A DNA stretch of 64,000 nucleotides, from contig NZ_BCNO01000003.1 in the NCBI RefSeq assembly GCF_001514535.1, positions 185,344-249,343 on the forward strand, in the 5' to 3' direction. A program made the position numbers and the translations under genes. The notes beneath the pieces are model-generated. The model did no database searches. It was given only the letters and a program-made list of their open reading frames with translations, and had not been told where the DNA came from. Positions 43,948 to 53,125 of the stretch are shown here, in pieces (positions within the stretch are counted from its first letter, which is position 1; every line of letters starts with the position of its first letter). The stretch is from Thermodesulfovibrio aggregans (lineage in GTDB: Bacteria; Nitrospirota; Thermodesulfovibrionia; Thermodesulfovibrionales; Thermodesulfovibrionaceae).

Positions 43948-45168
43948 TTGATTATATTTATTTTAGTGTTTCTTACTTCCTCAAGTCTTATCATAAGTAG
44001 TATCCTAATCTATAAAAATGCTCAACAAGCTACAGAGTATTCTTTGCAGATGCAAGCAATAGGAATAACAATAACCATTAACAGCATTCTACAAACTTCG
44101 GCTATAAACAAAATAAAAAGCACAGTTTTTTCAGAAATACTACTTGATGAAAGATGGGAAGGAGTTGCCTTTATAGCTCTTTACGACAAAGAGGGTAATG
44201 TGGCACTCCATTCAAATCCTGCATTGATAGGACAAAAATTTCAGAATTTAATCCCAATTTTTCAAAAGTCCACTCCTTACTATCACTATATAACCCTTGG
44301 CACAGGAGAAAAAGTTTTTGTGGCAGATACAAAAATAAATCTTCAAAGTTTACCTTATCTTTTAAGAGTAGCTCTACACACATATCCAGCTGAGGGTATT
44401 TTAAGAAACGCAAAAATTCATATACTTTTCATGATTTTTATTGCCATATTCATAATTATAGCAGGTTTTTTAGCCACAATACTCTTAAACAAAATGGAAA
44501 AGATGCAGATTAAAATAAGAGAACTTGAAAATCTTTCAATGCTTTCAAGAGTTTTAGCCCATGAAATAAGAAATCCTCTTGGAAGTATTAAGGGATTTGT
44601 TCAGTATCTTATAAAAAAAATCTCCGAGCCTTCTTTAAAACATCATCTTGAAATAATTTTGAAAGAAAGTCTAAGGCTTGAAAGACTAACTAACGATCTA
44701 ATGCATTATGGAAATCCTCAAAGTATTAAAATTGAGAGGATAAATCTAAAAGAACTGATTTATGATATAGCTCTGCCATTTATAATGGAACATGAAGAAA
44801 TATCTTTTGATATAGATTTAGATGAAATTCATATAGACACAGACAAAGATAAAATAGCTCAAATCTTAAACAATATCCTTGATAACGCTATCTCTGCCGT
44901 ATCAGAGACAGAACCAAAGAAAATAATTATAAAAGCCAAAAGAGTTAATGATAAAATAAAAATTGAAATATCAGATACAGGAACTGGAATGGATGAAGAA
45001 ACTTTGAAGAAAGCTGTAGAACCCTTTTTTACAACAAAGCCCAAGGGCACTGGATTGGGGCTTGCAATAGTAACTCGTCTATGTGAAATCTTAAAAATTG
45101 ACTTTGAGATTACAAGCAAAAAAGGACAGGGGACAAAGGTATGTCTCACAATGCCAAAATCGTTATAG
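43948..45168 (+). CDS. Membrane sensor histidine kinase
   Basis: A 406-residue (minimum) kinase: membrane segment at the very N-terminus, a periplasmic sensor domain of about 130 residues, second membrane segment near 160-183, HisKA with RVLAHEIRNPLGSIKG (about 207) and HATPase with DNAISAVSE, DTGTGMD and KGTGLGLAIV. The listed start is TTG at 43948, without Shine-Dalgarno. The open frame continues upstream as IIKISKFSVR, a basic leader typical before a membrane segment; AGAGGTGG lies next to an ATT at 43918, so the real start may be a rare codon inside the preceding gene. Partner of the NtrC-type regulator. Confidence 0.88.
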   Translation: MIIFILVFLTSSSLIISSILIYKNAQQATEYSLQMQAIGITITINSILQTSAINKIKSTVFSEILLDERWEGVAFIALYDKEGNVALHSNPALIGQKFQNLIPIFQKSTPYYHYITLGTGEKVFVADTKINLQSLPYLLRVALHTYPAEGILRNAKIHILFMIFIAIFIIIAGFLATILLNKMEKMQIKIRELENLSMLSRVLAHEIRNPLGSIKGFVQYLIKKISEPSLKHHLEIILKESLRLERLTNDLMHYGNPQSIKIERINLKELIYDIALPFIMEHEEISFDIDLDEIHIDTDKDKIAQILNNILDNAISAVSETEPKKIIIKAKRVNDKIKIEISDTGTGMDEETLKKAVEPFFTTKPKGTGLGLAIVTRLCEILKIDFEITSKKGQGTKVCLTMPKSL

Positions 45169-46424
45169 TGGAAGATGATTCTTCCTTTGCCTCATTTCTT
45201 AAAACAATTCTTGAAGAAGAAAGATATGATGTAAAGGTATTTTATGATCCTGAAACAGCTTTGAAAAATATTAAAAATCTATCACCAAATCTAATAATCA
45301 CTGATCTAAAAATGCCAAAGATGAACGGAATTGAATTTATTGAAAAAGCAAGTGATATTGTAGATACAAAATTTATTGTAATAACAGCTTTTGGAACAAT
45401 CCCCTCTGCAGTTGAAGCAATAAAGAGAGGCGCCGTTGATTACATTACAAAACCTCTTTCATCTCCTGAGGAATTTTTGAAAAAGATAGAGAAAATCTTA
45501 AAAACAACATCTCACACTGAAGAGCTTGAAATACCTCCCTATGAAATTCTTTTTGCAGGAATTGAAAATGTCTATTATATGATTAAAGAAGTAGCCAAAA
45601 CTGACACAACAGTAATTCTTTACGGTGAAACAGGAACAGGTAAATCAGCAATTGCCAAGGCAATTCATATTATCAGTGGCAAAAAAGGGGCTTTTGTTGA
45701 GATAAACTGTGCTTCAATTCCTGAAACATTGATAGAAAGTGAACTTTTTGGTTATGAAAAAGGGGCTTTTTCAGGAGCAATAAAGCAAAAATATGGAAAA
45801 ATCGAACTTGCCCAGAATGGAACTCTATTCCTTGATGAAATCGGAGAGTTAACTCCATCAATTCAGGCAAAATTTTTAAAAGTTCTGCAGGACAAGAGCT
45901 TTGAAAGAGTTGGTGGACTTGAGACCATCAAAACAAATGCAAGATTTATAACTGCCACAAATAGAGACCTCAAGCAAATGGTAAAAGATGGCAAATTCAG
46001 AGAAGATCTGTACTTCAGGCTCAATGTTTTTCCAATAACGATTCCTCCTTTAAGAGAGAGAAAACAACAGATAAATAAAATTTCCGAATACTTAATAGAA
46101 AAAATTTCTAAAAAGCTTGGAAAAGAACCAAAGAGATTAAGCAAACAATCGTTAGAACTTTTAAAGAATTATTCTTTTCCTGGTAATATAAGAGAACTTC
46201 AAAATCTTCTTGAAAGAGCAATAATACTCTCAAAAACAGAGGAGATTGAGATAAAAATTGAAAAACAAGAGGAAATTGAAGAAAATAATCTTAAAAGTCT
46301 TGAAAAAAAGGCAATTATTGAAGCATTGAAAAAAACTAATGGTAATAAGAAAATGGCTTCTATGATTCTTGGTATTTCTTTGAGAACTCTTTACAATAAA
46401 ATTAAAGAATTTGGTTTGGAGTAG
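45141..46424 (+). CDS. NtrC-type sigma-54-dependent response regulator
   Basis: A 427-residue three-domain activator: receiver (DD at 11-12, phospho-Asp in LIITDLKMPKMNG about 52), AAA+ ATPase with Walker A GETGTGKS (about 160), the sigma-54 contact loop reading GAFSGA instead of GAFTGA (about 211), Walker B LFLDEIGEL, and a C-terminal Fis-type helix-turn-helix (NGNKKMASMILGISLRTLYN, in part). It activates sigma-54 promoters when phosphorylated by the overlapping kinase (28-bp overlap). Targets unknown. Converges with the dehydrogenase gene, 23-bp overlap. Confidence 0.93.
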   Translation: MSHNAKIVIVEDDSSFASFLKTILEEERYDVKVFYDPETALKNIKNLSPNLIITDLKMPKMNGIEFIEKASDIVDTKFIVITAFGTIPSAVEAIKRGAVDYITKPLSSPEEFLKKIEKILKTTSHTEELEIPPYEILFAGIENVYYMIKEVAKTDTTVILYGETGTGKSAIAKAIHIISGKKGAFVEINCASIPETLIESELFGYEKGAFSGAIKQKYGKIELAQNGTLFLDEIGELTPSIQAKFLKVLQDKSFERVGGLETIKTNARFITATNRDLKQMVKDGKFREDLYFRLNVFPITIPPLRERKQQINKISEYLIEKISKKLGKEPKRLSKQSLELLKNYSFPGNIRELQNLLERAIILSKTEEIEIKIEKQEEIEENNLKSLEKKAIIEALKKTNGNKKMASMILGISLRTLYNKIKEFGLE

Positions 46425-47616
46425 TTTTCTTCCTGCTAAATTCTTCTATTATAACATTGAATGATTCTTTTCTAAGTTCAGAGAAAATCTTTCTTCTTAT
46501 AGATTCTGGTAAAGCTTCAGGAGCAAATACTCCTTGCCGAATAGACTGAATTTTTTTTATGAATTTTGCCATAACTCCAGCTACAAATGCAGTTGGATAA
46601 GAAACATGAGTAGAGCCAGGAGCAATCTTTGTAAGTTCCCTGATAGAAGGAAAAATTAAGTAACCTCTTAAGGTTTTTCTTTCTCCCTTTATTTTTCCTG
46701 AGCATTCCACAACAAGACCAAAAGTTGCCTCTTCAAGCACTCCTTCCTTTATCTTTTGAATAATATCCTTAATTGAAGCAACTCTTCTTGTAATTTTTAA
46801 AAGAATCTCATAGGGAGATACTGTAACACCATTAATCTTTAGAGGATTGTCACTCAGAAGTCCCATGTTATAAAGTGCCATGAGAAACTCTATATCAGAA
46901 CCTGCTGCTTTAAGATTTACATTTTTTACTTTAAGAAATCTGGGTATGGTAGAAATCTCATCTCCATAAACAAGATAAGCTTTTCTTCTACCTATAGGTT
47001 CTGGATAGTTATAATACTCAGGTTCATTAAAGGGTTCGCGAAAATTAAACTTTCCTTTTTCATAAATAAGTGGAGATGACAAAATATCACTGAATAAAAC
47101 TTTTGGAGACCATGACCATATTGTTCCAGGAGGTTTTTGGTCTTCAAAAATTCTAAATTTAATAGTCTCTACAGTGTCAAATTTTGAAGCAAGTTCACCA
47201 GCAATCAGATTTGTCAAACCAGGACTTATTCCTGTATTTATTAAACCTACAATTCCTTTTTGTTTAAAATCCTCAGAGTATTCAAGCTGTTCAGGATTTA
47301 TAAGGTCTTCAAGATTAGATGCAAGATCCTGATAGTTAACACAATATTTCAATGCTATTTCTATTATTTTTCTATTAATTGTAGGTGTTGCTGAGTTTAT
47401 TACCAGATCAGTATCTTTGATCAATTTTTCTAACGAAGAGCTGTCATTCACAGATATTCGGTGAAAAGTTAATCTTTTAGTGTCTCCAAATTGTTTAAGT
47501 TTTTTGAGATTTCTAATACTTTTATCAGCACACTTTATAGCGAAATCTGTCTTTTCAAGTAGATACTTACAAAGAAAAAATCCAACTGCTCCAACTCCAA
47601 TTACAGCAATCTTCAT
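46402..47616 (-). CDS. Saccharopine dehydrogenase-like NAD(P)-dependent protein
   Basis: A 404-residue protein with an N-terminal Rossmann motif VIGVGAVGFFLCKYL and the family's later NTGISPGLTNLIAGEL. It belongs to the LYS9/saccharopine dehydrogenase superfamily, whose members act on saccharopine, carboxynorspermidine or are uncharacterised; the substrate cannot be set from sequence. No lysine or polyamine genes adjoin. Last gene of the mtnA-to-here run, 9 bp after pcm. Confidence 0.8.
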   Translation of the reverse strand: MKIAVIGVGAVGFFLCKYLLEKTDFAIKCADKSIRNLKKLKQFGDTKRLTFHRISVNDSSSLEKLIKDTDLVINSATPTINRKIIEIALKYCVNYQDLASNLEDLINPEQLEYSEDFKQKGIVGLINTGISPGLTNLIAGELASKFDTVETIKFRIFEDQKPPGTIWSWSPKVLFSDILSSPLIYEKGKFNFREPFNEPEYYNYPEPIGRRKAYLVYGDEISTIPRFLKVKNVNLKAAGSDIEFLMALYNMGLLSDNPLKINGVTVSPYEILLKITRRVASIKDIIQKIKEGVLEEATFGLVVECSGKIKGERKTLRGYLIFPSIRELTKIAPGSTHVSYPTAFVAGVMAKFIKKIQSIRQGVFAPEALPESIRRKIFSELRKESFNVIIEEFSRKKTTPNQIL

Positions 47617-47625
47617 AGACTTCAG

Positions 47626-48273
47626 CTACTCCTCTTTCCATCCATACTTTCCTATCAGTGGAACAAATGCTACAGGGATTAAGTAATGTCTCTCAAGTTC
47701 ATTGTCCCTTTTTATTGCTTTGAGCATATACTGAGAATATCTTTCACCAACAGGGGCAACAATGATTCCTTCTTCTTTAAGTTGTTTAATAAGTGGCTCC
47801 GGTATATCAGGAGTTGCTGCAGTTATAATTATTCTATCAAATGGTGCTTCCTCTGGTATTCCCTCTGTACCATCTTTTATATAAACTTTAACATTTTGAA
47901 TTCCAAGATTTTCAAATCTTTTTTTTGCAGCAGTTGCGAGTGGCTCAATTCTCTCAATTGTGTGAACTTCTTTTGCCAGTTCAGAAAGAATTGCAGCCTG
48001 ATATCCAGAACCTGTGCCTATCTCAAGCACTTTCTCATCTCCTTTCAGTTCAAGTAACTCGGTCATCAAAGCAACAATATAGGGCTGAGAAATAGTCTGC
48101 CCATAACCAATTGGAAGAGCTCTATCATCATAGGCACTGTCAATAATATCCTCAGGCACAAAAAGATGTCTTGGAACTTTTTTCATTACCTCAATAACTC
48201 TTTTATCTCTAATACCCCTTTCAATAATCTGAGTTTCAACCATCCATTCTCTTAAGTGTTTGTATCTATCCAT
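47626..48273 (-). CDS. pcm: Protein-L-isoaspartate O-methyltransferase
   Basis: A 215-residue SAM-dependent repair enzyme: GQTISQPYIVALMTELLEL (in part), the SAM loop VLEIGTGSGYQAAILSEL, PEEAPFDRIIITAATPDIP and APVG. It repairs isoaspartyl damage, of special use at high temperature. surE, three genes upstream in the same direction, is its common companion in other bacteria. It follows the coiled-coil gene by 6 bp. Confidence 0.95.
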   Translation of the reverse strand: MDRYKHLREWMVETQIIERGIRDKRVIEVMKKVPRHLFVPEDIIDSAYDDRALPIGYGQTISQPYIVALMTELLELKGDEKVLEIGTGSGYQAAILSELAKEVHTIERIEPLATAAKKRFENLGIQNVKVYIKDGTEGIPEEAPFDRIIITAATPDIPEPLIKQLKEEGIIVAPVGERYSQYMLKAIKRDNELERHYLIPVAFVPLIGKYGWKEE

Positions 48274-48279
48274 GAGAAA

Positions 48280-48915
48280 TTAACCGAGTCTGAAAAGCTT
48301 TTTAATCAATTCAGCTACTACTGGATTCATAAGGGTGAGAGCTATTATATTCAGAATAATCAGAAATTTCAAAGTTAAGTCTATCTTGCCAAGCTTTCCA
48401 AGCAACTCTGCCTTGTCCTTTTCTATCTTGCCAAGCAGTTCTGTCTTGTCCTTTTCTATCTTGCCAAGCAGTTCTGCTTTGTGCTTCTCTATCTTGCCAA
48501 GGAGTTCTGTCTTGTCCTTCTCTATCTTTCCAAGCAGTTCTGCCTTGTCCTTCTCTGTCTTCTCATACAATAACTCTATCTTGTTGAGTAACTCTGCCTT
48601 GTCCTTCTCTATTTTGCCAAGCAGTTCTGCTTTGTCTCTCTCTGTCTTGCCAAGCAGTTCGGCCTTGTCTTTCTCTGTCTTCTCATACAATGACTCTATC
48701 TTGCCAAGTAATTCTTTTCTCAATATTTCTAAATCTCTTTTAGTTGCGATTTCTCTTAACAAATCTTCTTTTAACTCTGATTTTGTTTCATACCACTTTT
48801 GATAGATTTCATCTTCTGTGACTTTTTCAAAGGATTTCAATAGAATTTTAGCATCTTCACGACCAAAGTTTTTTTCAAATATTTCAAATACTTCTATGGG
48901 TAATGTGACAGGCAT
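48280..48915 (-). CDS. DUF1640-like coiled-coil repeat protein with C-terminal membrane anchor
   Basis: A 211-residue protein: N-terminal domain (1-60, FEIFEKNFGRE, EKVTEDEIYQKWYETK) of DUF1640 type, ATKRDLEILRKELL, then about eight 11-residue units of the form EKDKAELLGKI (residues 66-176) predicted to form one long hendecad coiled coil, and a membrane segment (about 180-197) with a short tail. Two longer units contain LYEKTEKD, showing a duplication of a two-repeat block. Homologues are likely membrane-tethered coiled coils; role unknown. GGAGG and a TATAAT with an extended TG lie upstream, so it may have its own promoter. Confidence 0.8.
   Translation of the reverse strand: MPVTLPIEVFEIFEKNFGREDAKILLKSFEKVTEDEIYQKWYETKSELKEDLLREIATKRDLEILRKELLGKIESLYEKTEKDKAELLGKTERDKAELLGKIEKDKAELLNKIELLYEKTEKDKAELLGKIEKDKTELLGKIEKHKAELLGKIEKDKTELLGKIEKDKAELLGKLGKIDLTLKFLIILNIIALTLMNPVVAELIKKLFRLG
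48384..48716 (-). repeat. 33-bp tandem repeat array inside the coiled-coil gene
   Basis: The DNA carries about nine units of a 33-bp repeat (minus strand ending ...GAACTGCTTGGCAAGATAG), with few synonymous differences. Very high DNA identity between units suggests recent expansion or gene conversion, so unit number may vary between strains. Confidence 0.85.
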
Positions 48916-48935
48916 AAACTTTACCTCCTTTGTTC

Positions 48936-48944
48936 ATTATAACA
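48936..48944 (-). promoter_or_regulatory. Extended -10 element before the coiled-coil gene
   Basis: Minus strand TGTTATAAT (48944-48936), the TATAAT being preceded by TGn; the ATG at 48915 follows with GGAGG in between. The -35 is weak and lies in the end of the upstream gene. Confidence 0.4.
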
Positions 48945-48945
48945 T

Positions 48946-50328
48946 TTAACTGCGTTTCAAGATCTCTCTGGCAACAAGAATGCCGGATACTGAAGCTTGA
49001 ATCAATCCCCTGCTTACTCCTGCCCCATCTCCTGCAGCGAACAAATTCTCTATCTCTGTTTCTAACTGTTTGGTAAGTTTAAGTCTCATACTGTAAAATT
49101 TGATTTCAACTCCATAAAGAAGTGTATGATTAGAATTTATACCAGGCATAACTTTATCAAGAACTTCAAGCATCTCAAGAATATTTACAAGATAGCGATA
49201 AGGCAAAACAAAACTGAGATCTCCTGCAGTAAAATCCTTGAGTGTTGGTTGCACAGGATTTTTGAGGATTCTCTCTTGGGTTGATCTTCTTCCTTTTTTG
49301 AGATCTCCAAGTCTTTGAATTAAAACTCCCTGCCCAAGATAATTTGCCAGTCTTGCAATACTTTGCCCATAAAGAATTGGTTCACGAAAGGGCTCTGTAA
49401 AGTATGTGCTTGAAAGAATTGCAAAATTTGTATTATCTGTTTTTTTATCTGCATAACTATGCCCATTTACAGTCCATATCCCATTTATATTTTCTCTTAC
49501 CACAACACCATAGGGATTTACACAGAATGTTCTGACTGTGTCATCAAAAGTTTTTGAATAATAAATAAACTTTGGCTCATAGCAGACTCTTGTAAGTTCC
49601 TCACAGACTGAAGCAGGAACCTCAACCCTCACACCCACATCAACAGGATTGAGCTCTGTACTTAATTTTAGCCTTTTTGCTTCTTCACTTAACCAACTAC
49701 TTCCTGCTCTTCCCGGAGCAAGAACAATATATTTTGCATGGAATTTTCTTTTATCTTTAAGTTCGATACCCGAAACTTTACCTTTGGTTAAAATAATTCT
49801 TGATGCTTCAGAATCAAAAATTATGTCAACTTTTTTTGAGAGTTCCTCTTTTATTGCTTTAAGCACATATGCACATTTTTCAGTTCCAATGTGCCTTATT
49901 TTTGATGGAATAAAAAGAAGCCCCTCTCTAGCTGCCTGATTTTTAATTCTCTCAGCCACATCAGGTTGAGGTTCATAAACTAATGATGGAGCTCCATATT
50001 TAAGATAAATTTTATCCACATAATCGATAAGTTCATCAAGAGTTTGCCTATCCAGGTATTTATCTAAAAATCCACCAATTTGAGGAGATAAATTCAGTTT
50101 TCCATCGCTAAAAGCACCTGCACCACCCCACCCACTTAAAATATCGCATATTGAACAGTGAGCACACTTTCCTGTCTGTTCCATTGGACAGTTTCTTTTT
50201 TCAATATCTTTACCTTTTTCAACAATTAAAACCTTTAGCGGTGAGTTATTTGTTATCTCTAAGGCTGCAAAAATACCTGCAGGTCCTGCACCAACAATAA
50301 TGACATCATATTTATTCTTCAATGCCAT
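48946..50328 (-). CDS. FAD-dependent dehydrogenase (COG2509 type)
   Basis: A 460-residue flavoprotein: N-terminal FAD motif IVGAGPAGIFAAL (11-23), a cysteine group RNCPMEQTGKCAHCSICD (about 44-61) that may bind an iron-sulfur cluster, GWGGAGAFSDGKLNL, and a final AAGDGAGVSRGL. The family is widespread but poorly characterised. The cysteine group and anaerobic setting suggest an electron-transfer role. It overlaps surE by 17 bp. Confidence 0.85.
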   Translation of the reverse strand: MALKNKYDVIIVGAGPAGIFAALEITNNSPLKVLIVEKGKDIEKRNCPMEQTGKCAHCSICDILSGWGGAGAFSDGKLNLSPQIGGFLDKYLDRQTLDELIDYVDKIYLKYGAPSLVYEPQPDVAERIKNQAAREGLLFIPSKIRHIGTEKCAYVLKAIKEELSKKVDIIFDSEASRIILTKGKVSGIELKDKRKFHAKYIVLAPGRAGSSWLSEEAKRLKLSTELNPVDVGVRVEVPASVCEELTRVCYEPKFIYYSKTFDDTVRTFCVNPYGVVVRENINGIWTVNGHSYADKKTDNTNFAILSSTYFTEPFREPILYGQSIARLANYLGQGVLIQRLGDLKKGRRSTQERILKNPVQPTLKDFTAGDLSFVLPYRYLVNILEMLEVLDKVMPGINSNHTLLYGVEIKFYSMRLKLTKQLETEIENLFAAGDGAGVSRGLIQASVSGILVAREILKRS

Positions 50329-51061
50329 GTCTTCTTAAATAATCTAATGCCTGATAATTTGTTAAATCAATATGAAGTGGTGTAACTGATACATATCCTT
50401 CAATTATTGCCTGAATGTCTGTCCCTTCCATTTTTTGCCATGATACAACTCCGCCTCCAATCCAGTATTGCTTTTCTCCCCAGGGTGAAAAGATCTCGTG
50501 AATTGAGTTTTCGTAAGAGCGTTTACCCTGTTTTGTTATCTTTATTCCATTTATATCCTGTAAAGATTTATTGGGTATGTTTACATTTAAAAGGGTGTCA
50601 TCGGGAAGACCTTTCTCAAGAATAAATTTTGCAATTTTTAACGCATAATGACATGCTGTCTCATACCTGAAAGGTCTTTCTCCAACAAGAGATACTGCAA
50701 ATGATGGCACTCCAAGAATTGTACCTTCAATAGCAGCTGACACAGTTCCTGAATATGTTATATCTTCTCCGAGGTTTGCTCCCTTGTTTATACCTGAAAC
50801 TATTAAATCAGGTTGCCGTGGTAAAATTTTTTTAACTCCAACAACAACACAATCAGTAGGAGTTCCGTTTACACTGTAACAGTTTTCTTTTATCATATCC
50901 ACCCTAAGAGGCCTGTGCATCGTGAGAGCATGGCTTACTGCAGAGCGGTCTCTGTCCGGTGCTACAATATAGACTTCACCAAGCTCTTTTAATGCTTCTG
51001 CCAGAGTTTGAATTCCTTTTGAGAAAAAGCCATCATCATTTGTTACAAGAATAAGCGCCAT
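50312..51061 (-). CDS. surE: 5'-nucleotidase SurE
   Basis: A 249-residue phosphatase with the metal-binding start LVTNDDGFFSKGI, APDRDRSAVSHA and SGINKGANLGEDITYSGTV. It hydrolyses nucleoside monophosphates under stress and is commonly linked to pcm, as in this operon. It overlaps the FAD protein gene by 17 bp and the polyprenyl synthase by 1 bp. Confidence 0.96.
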   Translation of the reverse strand: MALILVTNDDGFFSKGIQTLAEALKELGEVYIVAPDRDRSAVSHALTMHRPLRVDMIKENCYSVNGTPTDCVVVGVKKILPRQPDLIVSGINKGANLGEDITYSGTVSAAIEGTILGVPSFAVSLVGERPFRYETACHYALKIAKFILEKGLPDDTLLNVNIPNKSLQDINGIKITKQGKRSYENSIHEIFSPWGEKQYWIGGGVVSWQKMEGTDIQAIIEGYVSVTPLHIDLTNYQALDYLRRHGIEE

Positions 51062-52029
51062 TATTTATTCCTCGAAGTAATGTAGTCTGCCAGCTTGAAA
51101 AGGAGTTTTCTCTCATCTGTGTCAGGGAATATGTAGAGAGCTTTTTTTGCCTTTTCTATGAACTGCCTTACTATTTCCATGGATGATTCAATACAGCCGT
51201 ATTGTTTAAGATATTCTAAAATCTTTGAAAGCCTTTCTTCTGAAAAGTTGTCAGATTTAATTATGCTTATAATTTCCTCTTTTTCATGGGCTTTTCTAAT
51301 TAATTCAATTAGTGGAAGAGTAATCTTACCTTCCCTTAAATCAGTGCCAAGCTTTTTACCAAGTTTTGTTTCATCTGCTACATAATCAAGTATATCATCT
51401 ACCATTTGAAAAGCTATACCTATGTTGTTACCAAATTCAGTTAGTGCTTGAAGTTTATCATCTGGTAGTTCGGCTAAGATTCCTGCTATTCTACAGGCAG
51501 TGCGAATCAATCCTGCTGTTTTTCCTGTTATGATCTTTATGTATTCTTCAAAAGTTATGGTGGGATCTCCTGCTTTCATAAGCTGAAGAATTTCTCCTTC
51601 AGCCATCTGAGATGTTGCCATAGATAGAGCTTCCATTATTGGAAAACTCTCCTGTGTCACTGAGATATGCAATGCCTTTGCATAAAGATAATCACCAAGT
51701 AACACAGTAACCTGATTTCCCCATATCTTGTTAGCAGAAGCCTTCCCTCTTCTGAGTTCAGCTTCATCAACAACATCATCGTGAAGAAGACTTGCTGTGT
51801 GAAGTGCCTCAATCACTGCAGCCATAATCACTCTTTTGTACTCTTTATAACCCACGAGATCAGCACTTAAAAGTAAGAATAGTGGACGAATCCTCTTGCC
51901 ACCTGAGTTTACAATGTATGCTCCTATGGTGGGAATTAATGCAGCTTCAGATTTAAATATGTTAAGAAGTTCTCTTTCTACCTGTTTTAATTCATCTTCG
52001 TATTGTTTGAATATGTCCTGAAAATTCAA
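51061..52029 (-). CDS. Polyprenyl diphosphate synthase
   Basis: A 322-residue trans-prenyltransferase: first Asp-rich motif [15 protein letters not shown] (about 80), second [12 protein letters not shown] (about 207), GGKRIRP near 45. It extends farnesyl diphosphate to a long chain for quinones (octaprenyl-like; chain length not certain). Overlaps surE by 1 bp and mtnA by 4 bp. Confidence 0.94.
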   Translation of the reverse strand: MNFQDIFKQYEDELKQVERELLNIFKSEAALIPTIGAYIVNSGGKRIRPLFLLLSADLVGYKEYKRVIMAAVIEALHTASLLHDDVVDEAELRRGKASANKIWGNQVTVLLGDYLYAKALHISVTQESFPIMEALSMATSQMAEGEILQLMKAGDPTITFEEYIKIITGKTAGLIRTACRIAGILAELPDDKLQALTEFGNNIGIAFQMVDDILDYVADETKLGKKLGTDLREGKITLPLIELIRKAHEKEEIISIIKSDNFSEERLSKILEYLKQYGCIESSMEIVRQFIEKAKKALYIFPDTDERKLLFKLADYITSRNK

Positions 52030-53048
52030 AGTTTAAACCTCAACTCTTCAGGTTTAAACACTCCTTTTTCAGTAACTATTGCTGTTACATAGTTTGCAGG
52101 AGTTACATCAAAGGCAAAATTGATTACCTTCACCCCTTCTGGAGCAATTCTTACGCCTTTTATGTTTGTTACCTCTTCTGATGCTCTCTCTTCAATAGGA
52201 ATCATATCTCCTGTAGAAATACTCATGTCAATGCTTGATAAAGGTGCTGCAACATAAAAAGGAACATTGTTTTCTTTACAGAGAACCGCTAAAGAGTAAG
52301 TGCCAATTTTGTTTGCCACATCGCCATTTCTAACTGTTCTATCTGTTCCTACAATTGCAAAATCAATCATACCTTTTCTAAGTAAAGCTCCAGCTGTGTT
52401 GTCGCAGATGAGAGTTACATCAATTCCAGCTTGCATGAGTTCAAAGGCTGTAATACGGGCACCCTGAAGTACAGGTCTTGTTTCACAGGCAATTACTTTG
52501 AAATTTATACCTCTTTCTTTTGCAAGATACATTGGTGCAGTTGCTGTTCCATATCCTCCTGTTGCAAGTGCACCGGCATTACAATATGTTATGACAGTGC
52601 ATCCATCTTTAAAAAGATGTATGAGGTTTTCACCTATCTTTCTATTTACCTGAATATCCTCTTCATGAATTTTTATAGCTTCTTCTATTACCATGTCTCT
52701 TAACTCAGTAACTGAAAGAGAGAGATTGTTCTCTATCAATTTTTTAATCCTGTCAACAGCCCATTTTATATTTACAGCAGTAGGTCTTGTATTTATGAGC
52801 CTTTGAAAAACAGGATTTAGATCAGAGAGAAATTCCTCTGAAGAAAAGGATTTTGCACTCAGTGAAGCAACTGCTATCGCATAGGCAGCAGCAATTCCTA
52901 TTGCAGGAGCACCTCTTATTGAGAGGTTTTCAATTGCCTGAGCAATTTCTTCGTAGTGAGTGCATTTTAAGTATTCAATCTTTTCAGGCAAAAGTCTCTG
53001 GTCAAGTATGAATACTGTTCCATTTTCCCACTTTATAGATTGAAGCAT
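52026..53048 (-). CDS. mtnA: S-methyl-5-thioribose-1-phosphate isomerase
   Basis: A 340-residue aldose-ketose isomerase of methionine salvage. [36 protein letters not shown] (catalytic Cys) and [20 protein letters not shown] (in part, with the catalytic Asp) are all clear. Two ATGs, 53054 and 53048, are possible. A TATAAT with TGT before it (53060-53055) ends next to the first ATG and 6 nt before the second, so a leaderless start at 53048 is favoured. First gene of the long minus-strand run to the saccharopine dehydrogenase-like gene. Confidence 0.93.
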   Translation of the reverse strand: MLQSIKWENGTVFILDQRLLPEKIEYLKCTHYEEIAQAIENLSIRGAPAIGIAAAYAIAVASLSAKSFSSEEFLSDLNPVFQRLINTRPTAVNIKWAVDRIKKLIENNLSLSVTELRDMVIEEAIKIHEEDIQVNRKIGENLIHLFKDGCTVITYCNAGALATGGYGTATAPMYLAKERGINFKVIACETRPVLQGARITAFELMQAGIDVTLICDNTAGALLRKGMIDFAIVGTDRTVRNGDVANKIGTYSLAVLCKENNVPFYVAAPLSSIDMSISTGDMIPIEERASEEVTNIKGVRIAPEGVKVINFAFDVTPANYVTAIVTEKGVFKPEELRFKL

Positions 53049-53051
53049 AGG

Positions 53052-53063
53052 CATATTATAACA
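53052..53063 (-). promoter_or_regulatory. Extended -10 promoter of mtnA
   Basis: Minus strand TGTTATAAT with the TATAAT at 53060-53055. It is compatible only with the second ATG (53048) as a start of a leaderless mRNA. The -35 region is weak. Confidence 0.5.
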
Positions 53064-53125
53064 ATTTTTTGCAGGTTTAATCCCTTTTCTTATGATATAA
53101 TGAAAAAAAATCAGGGTGAGATAAA

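Noticed and set aside
48384-48716. CRISPR array
   Set aside because: The 33-bp units are directly tandem without spacers and are in frame with a coding sequence; no cas genes are near.
48335-48802. Serine-rich repeat protein on the plus strand
   Set aside because: It is the antisense shadow of the coiled-coil repeat gene; periodicity comes from that gene.
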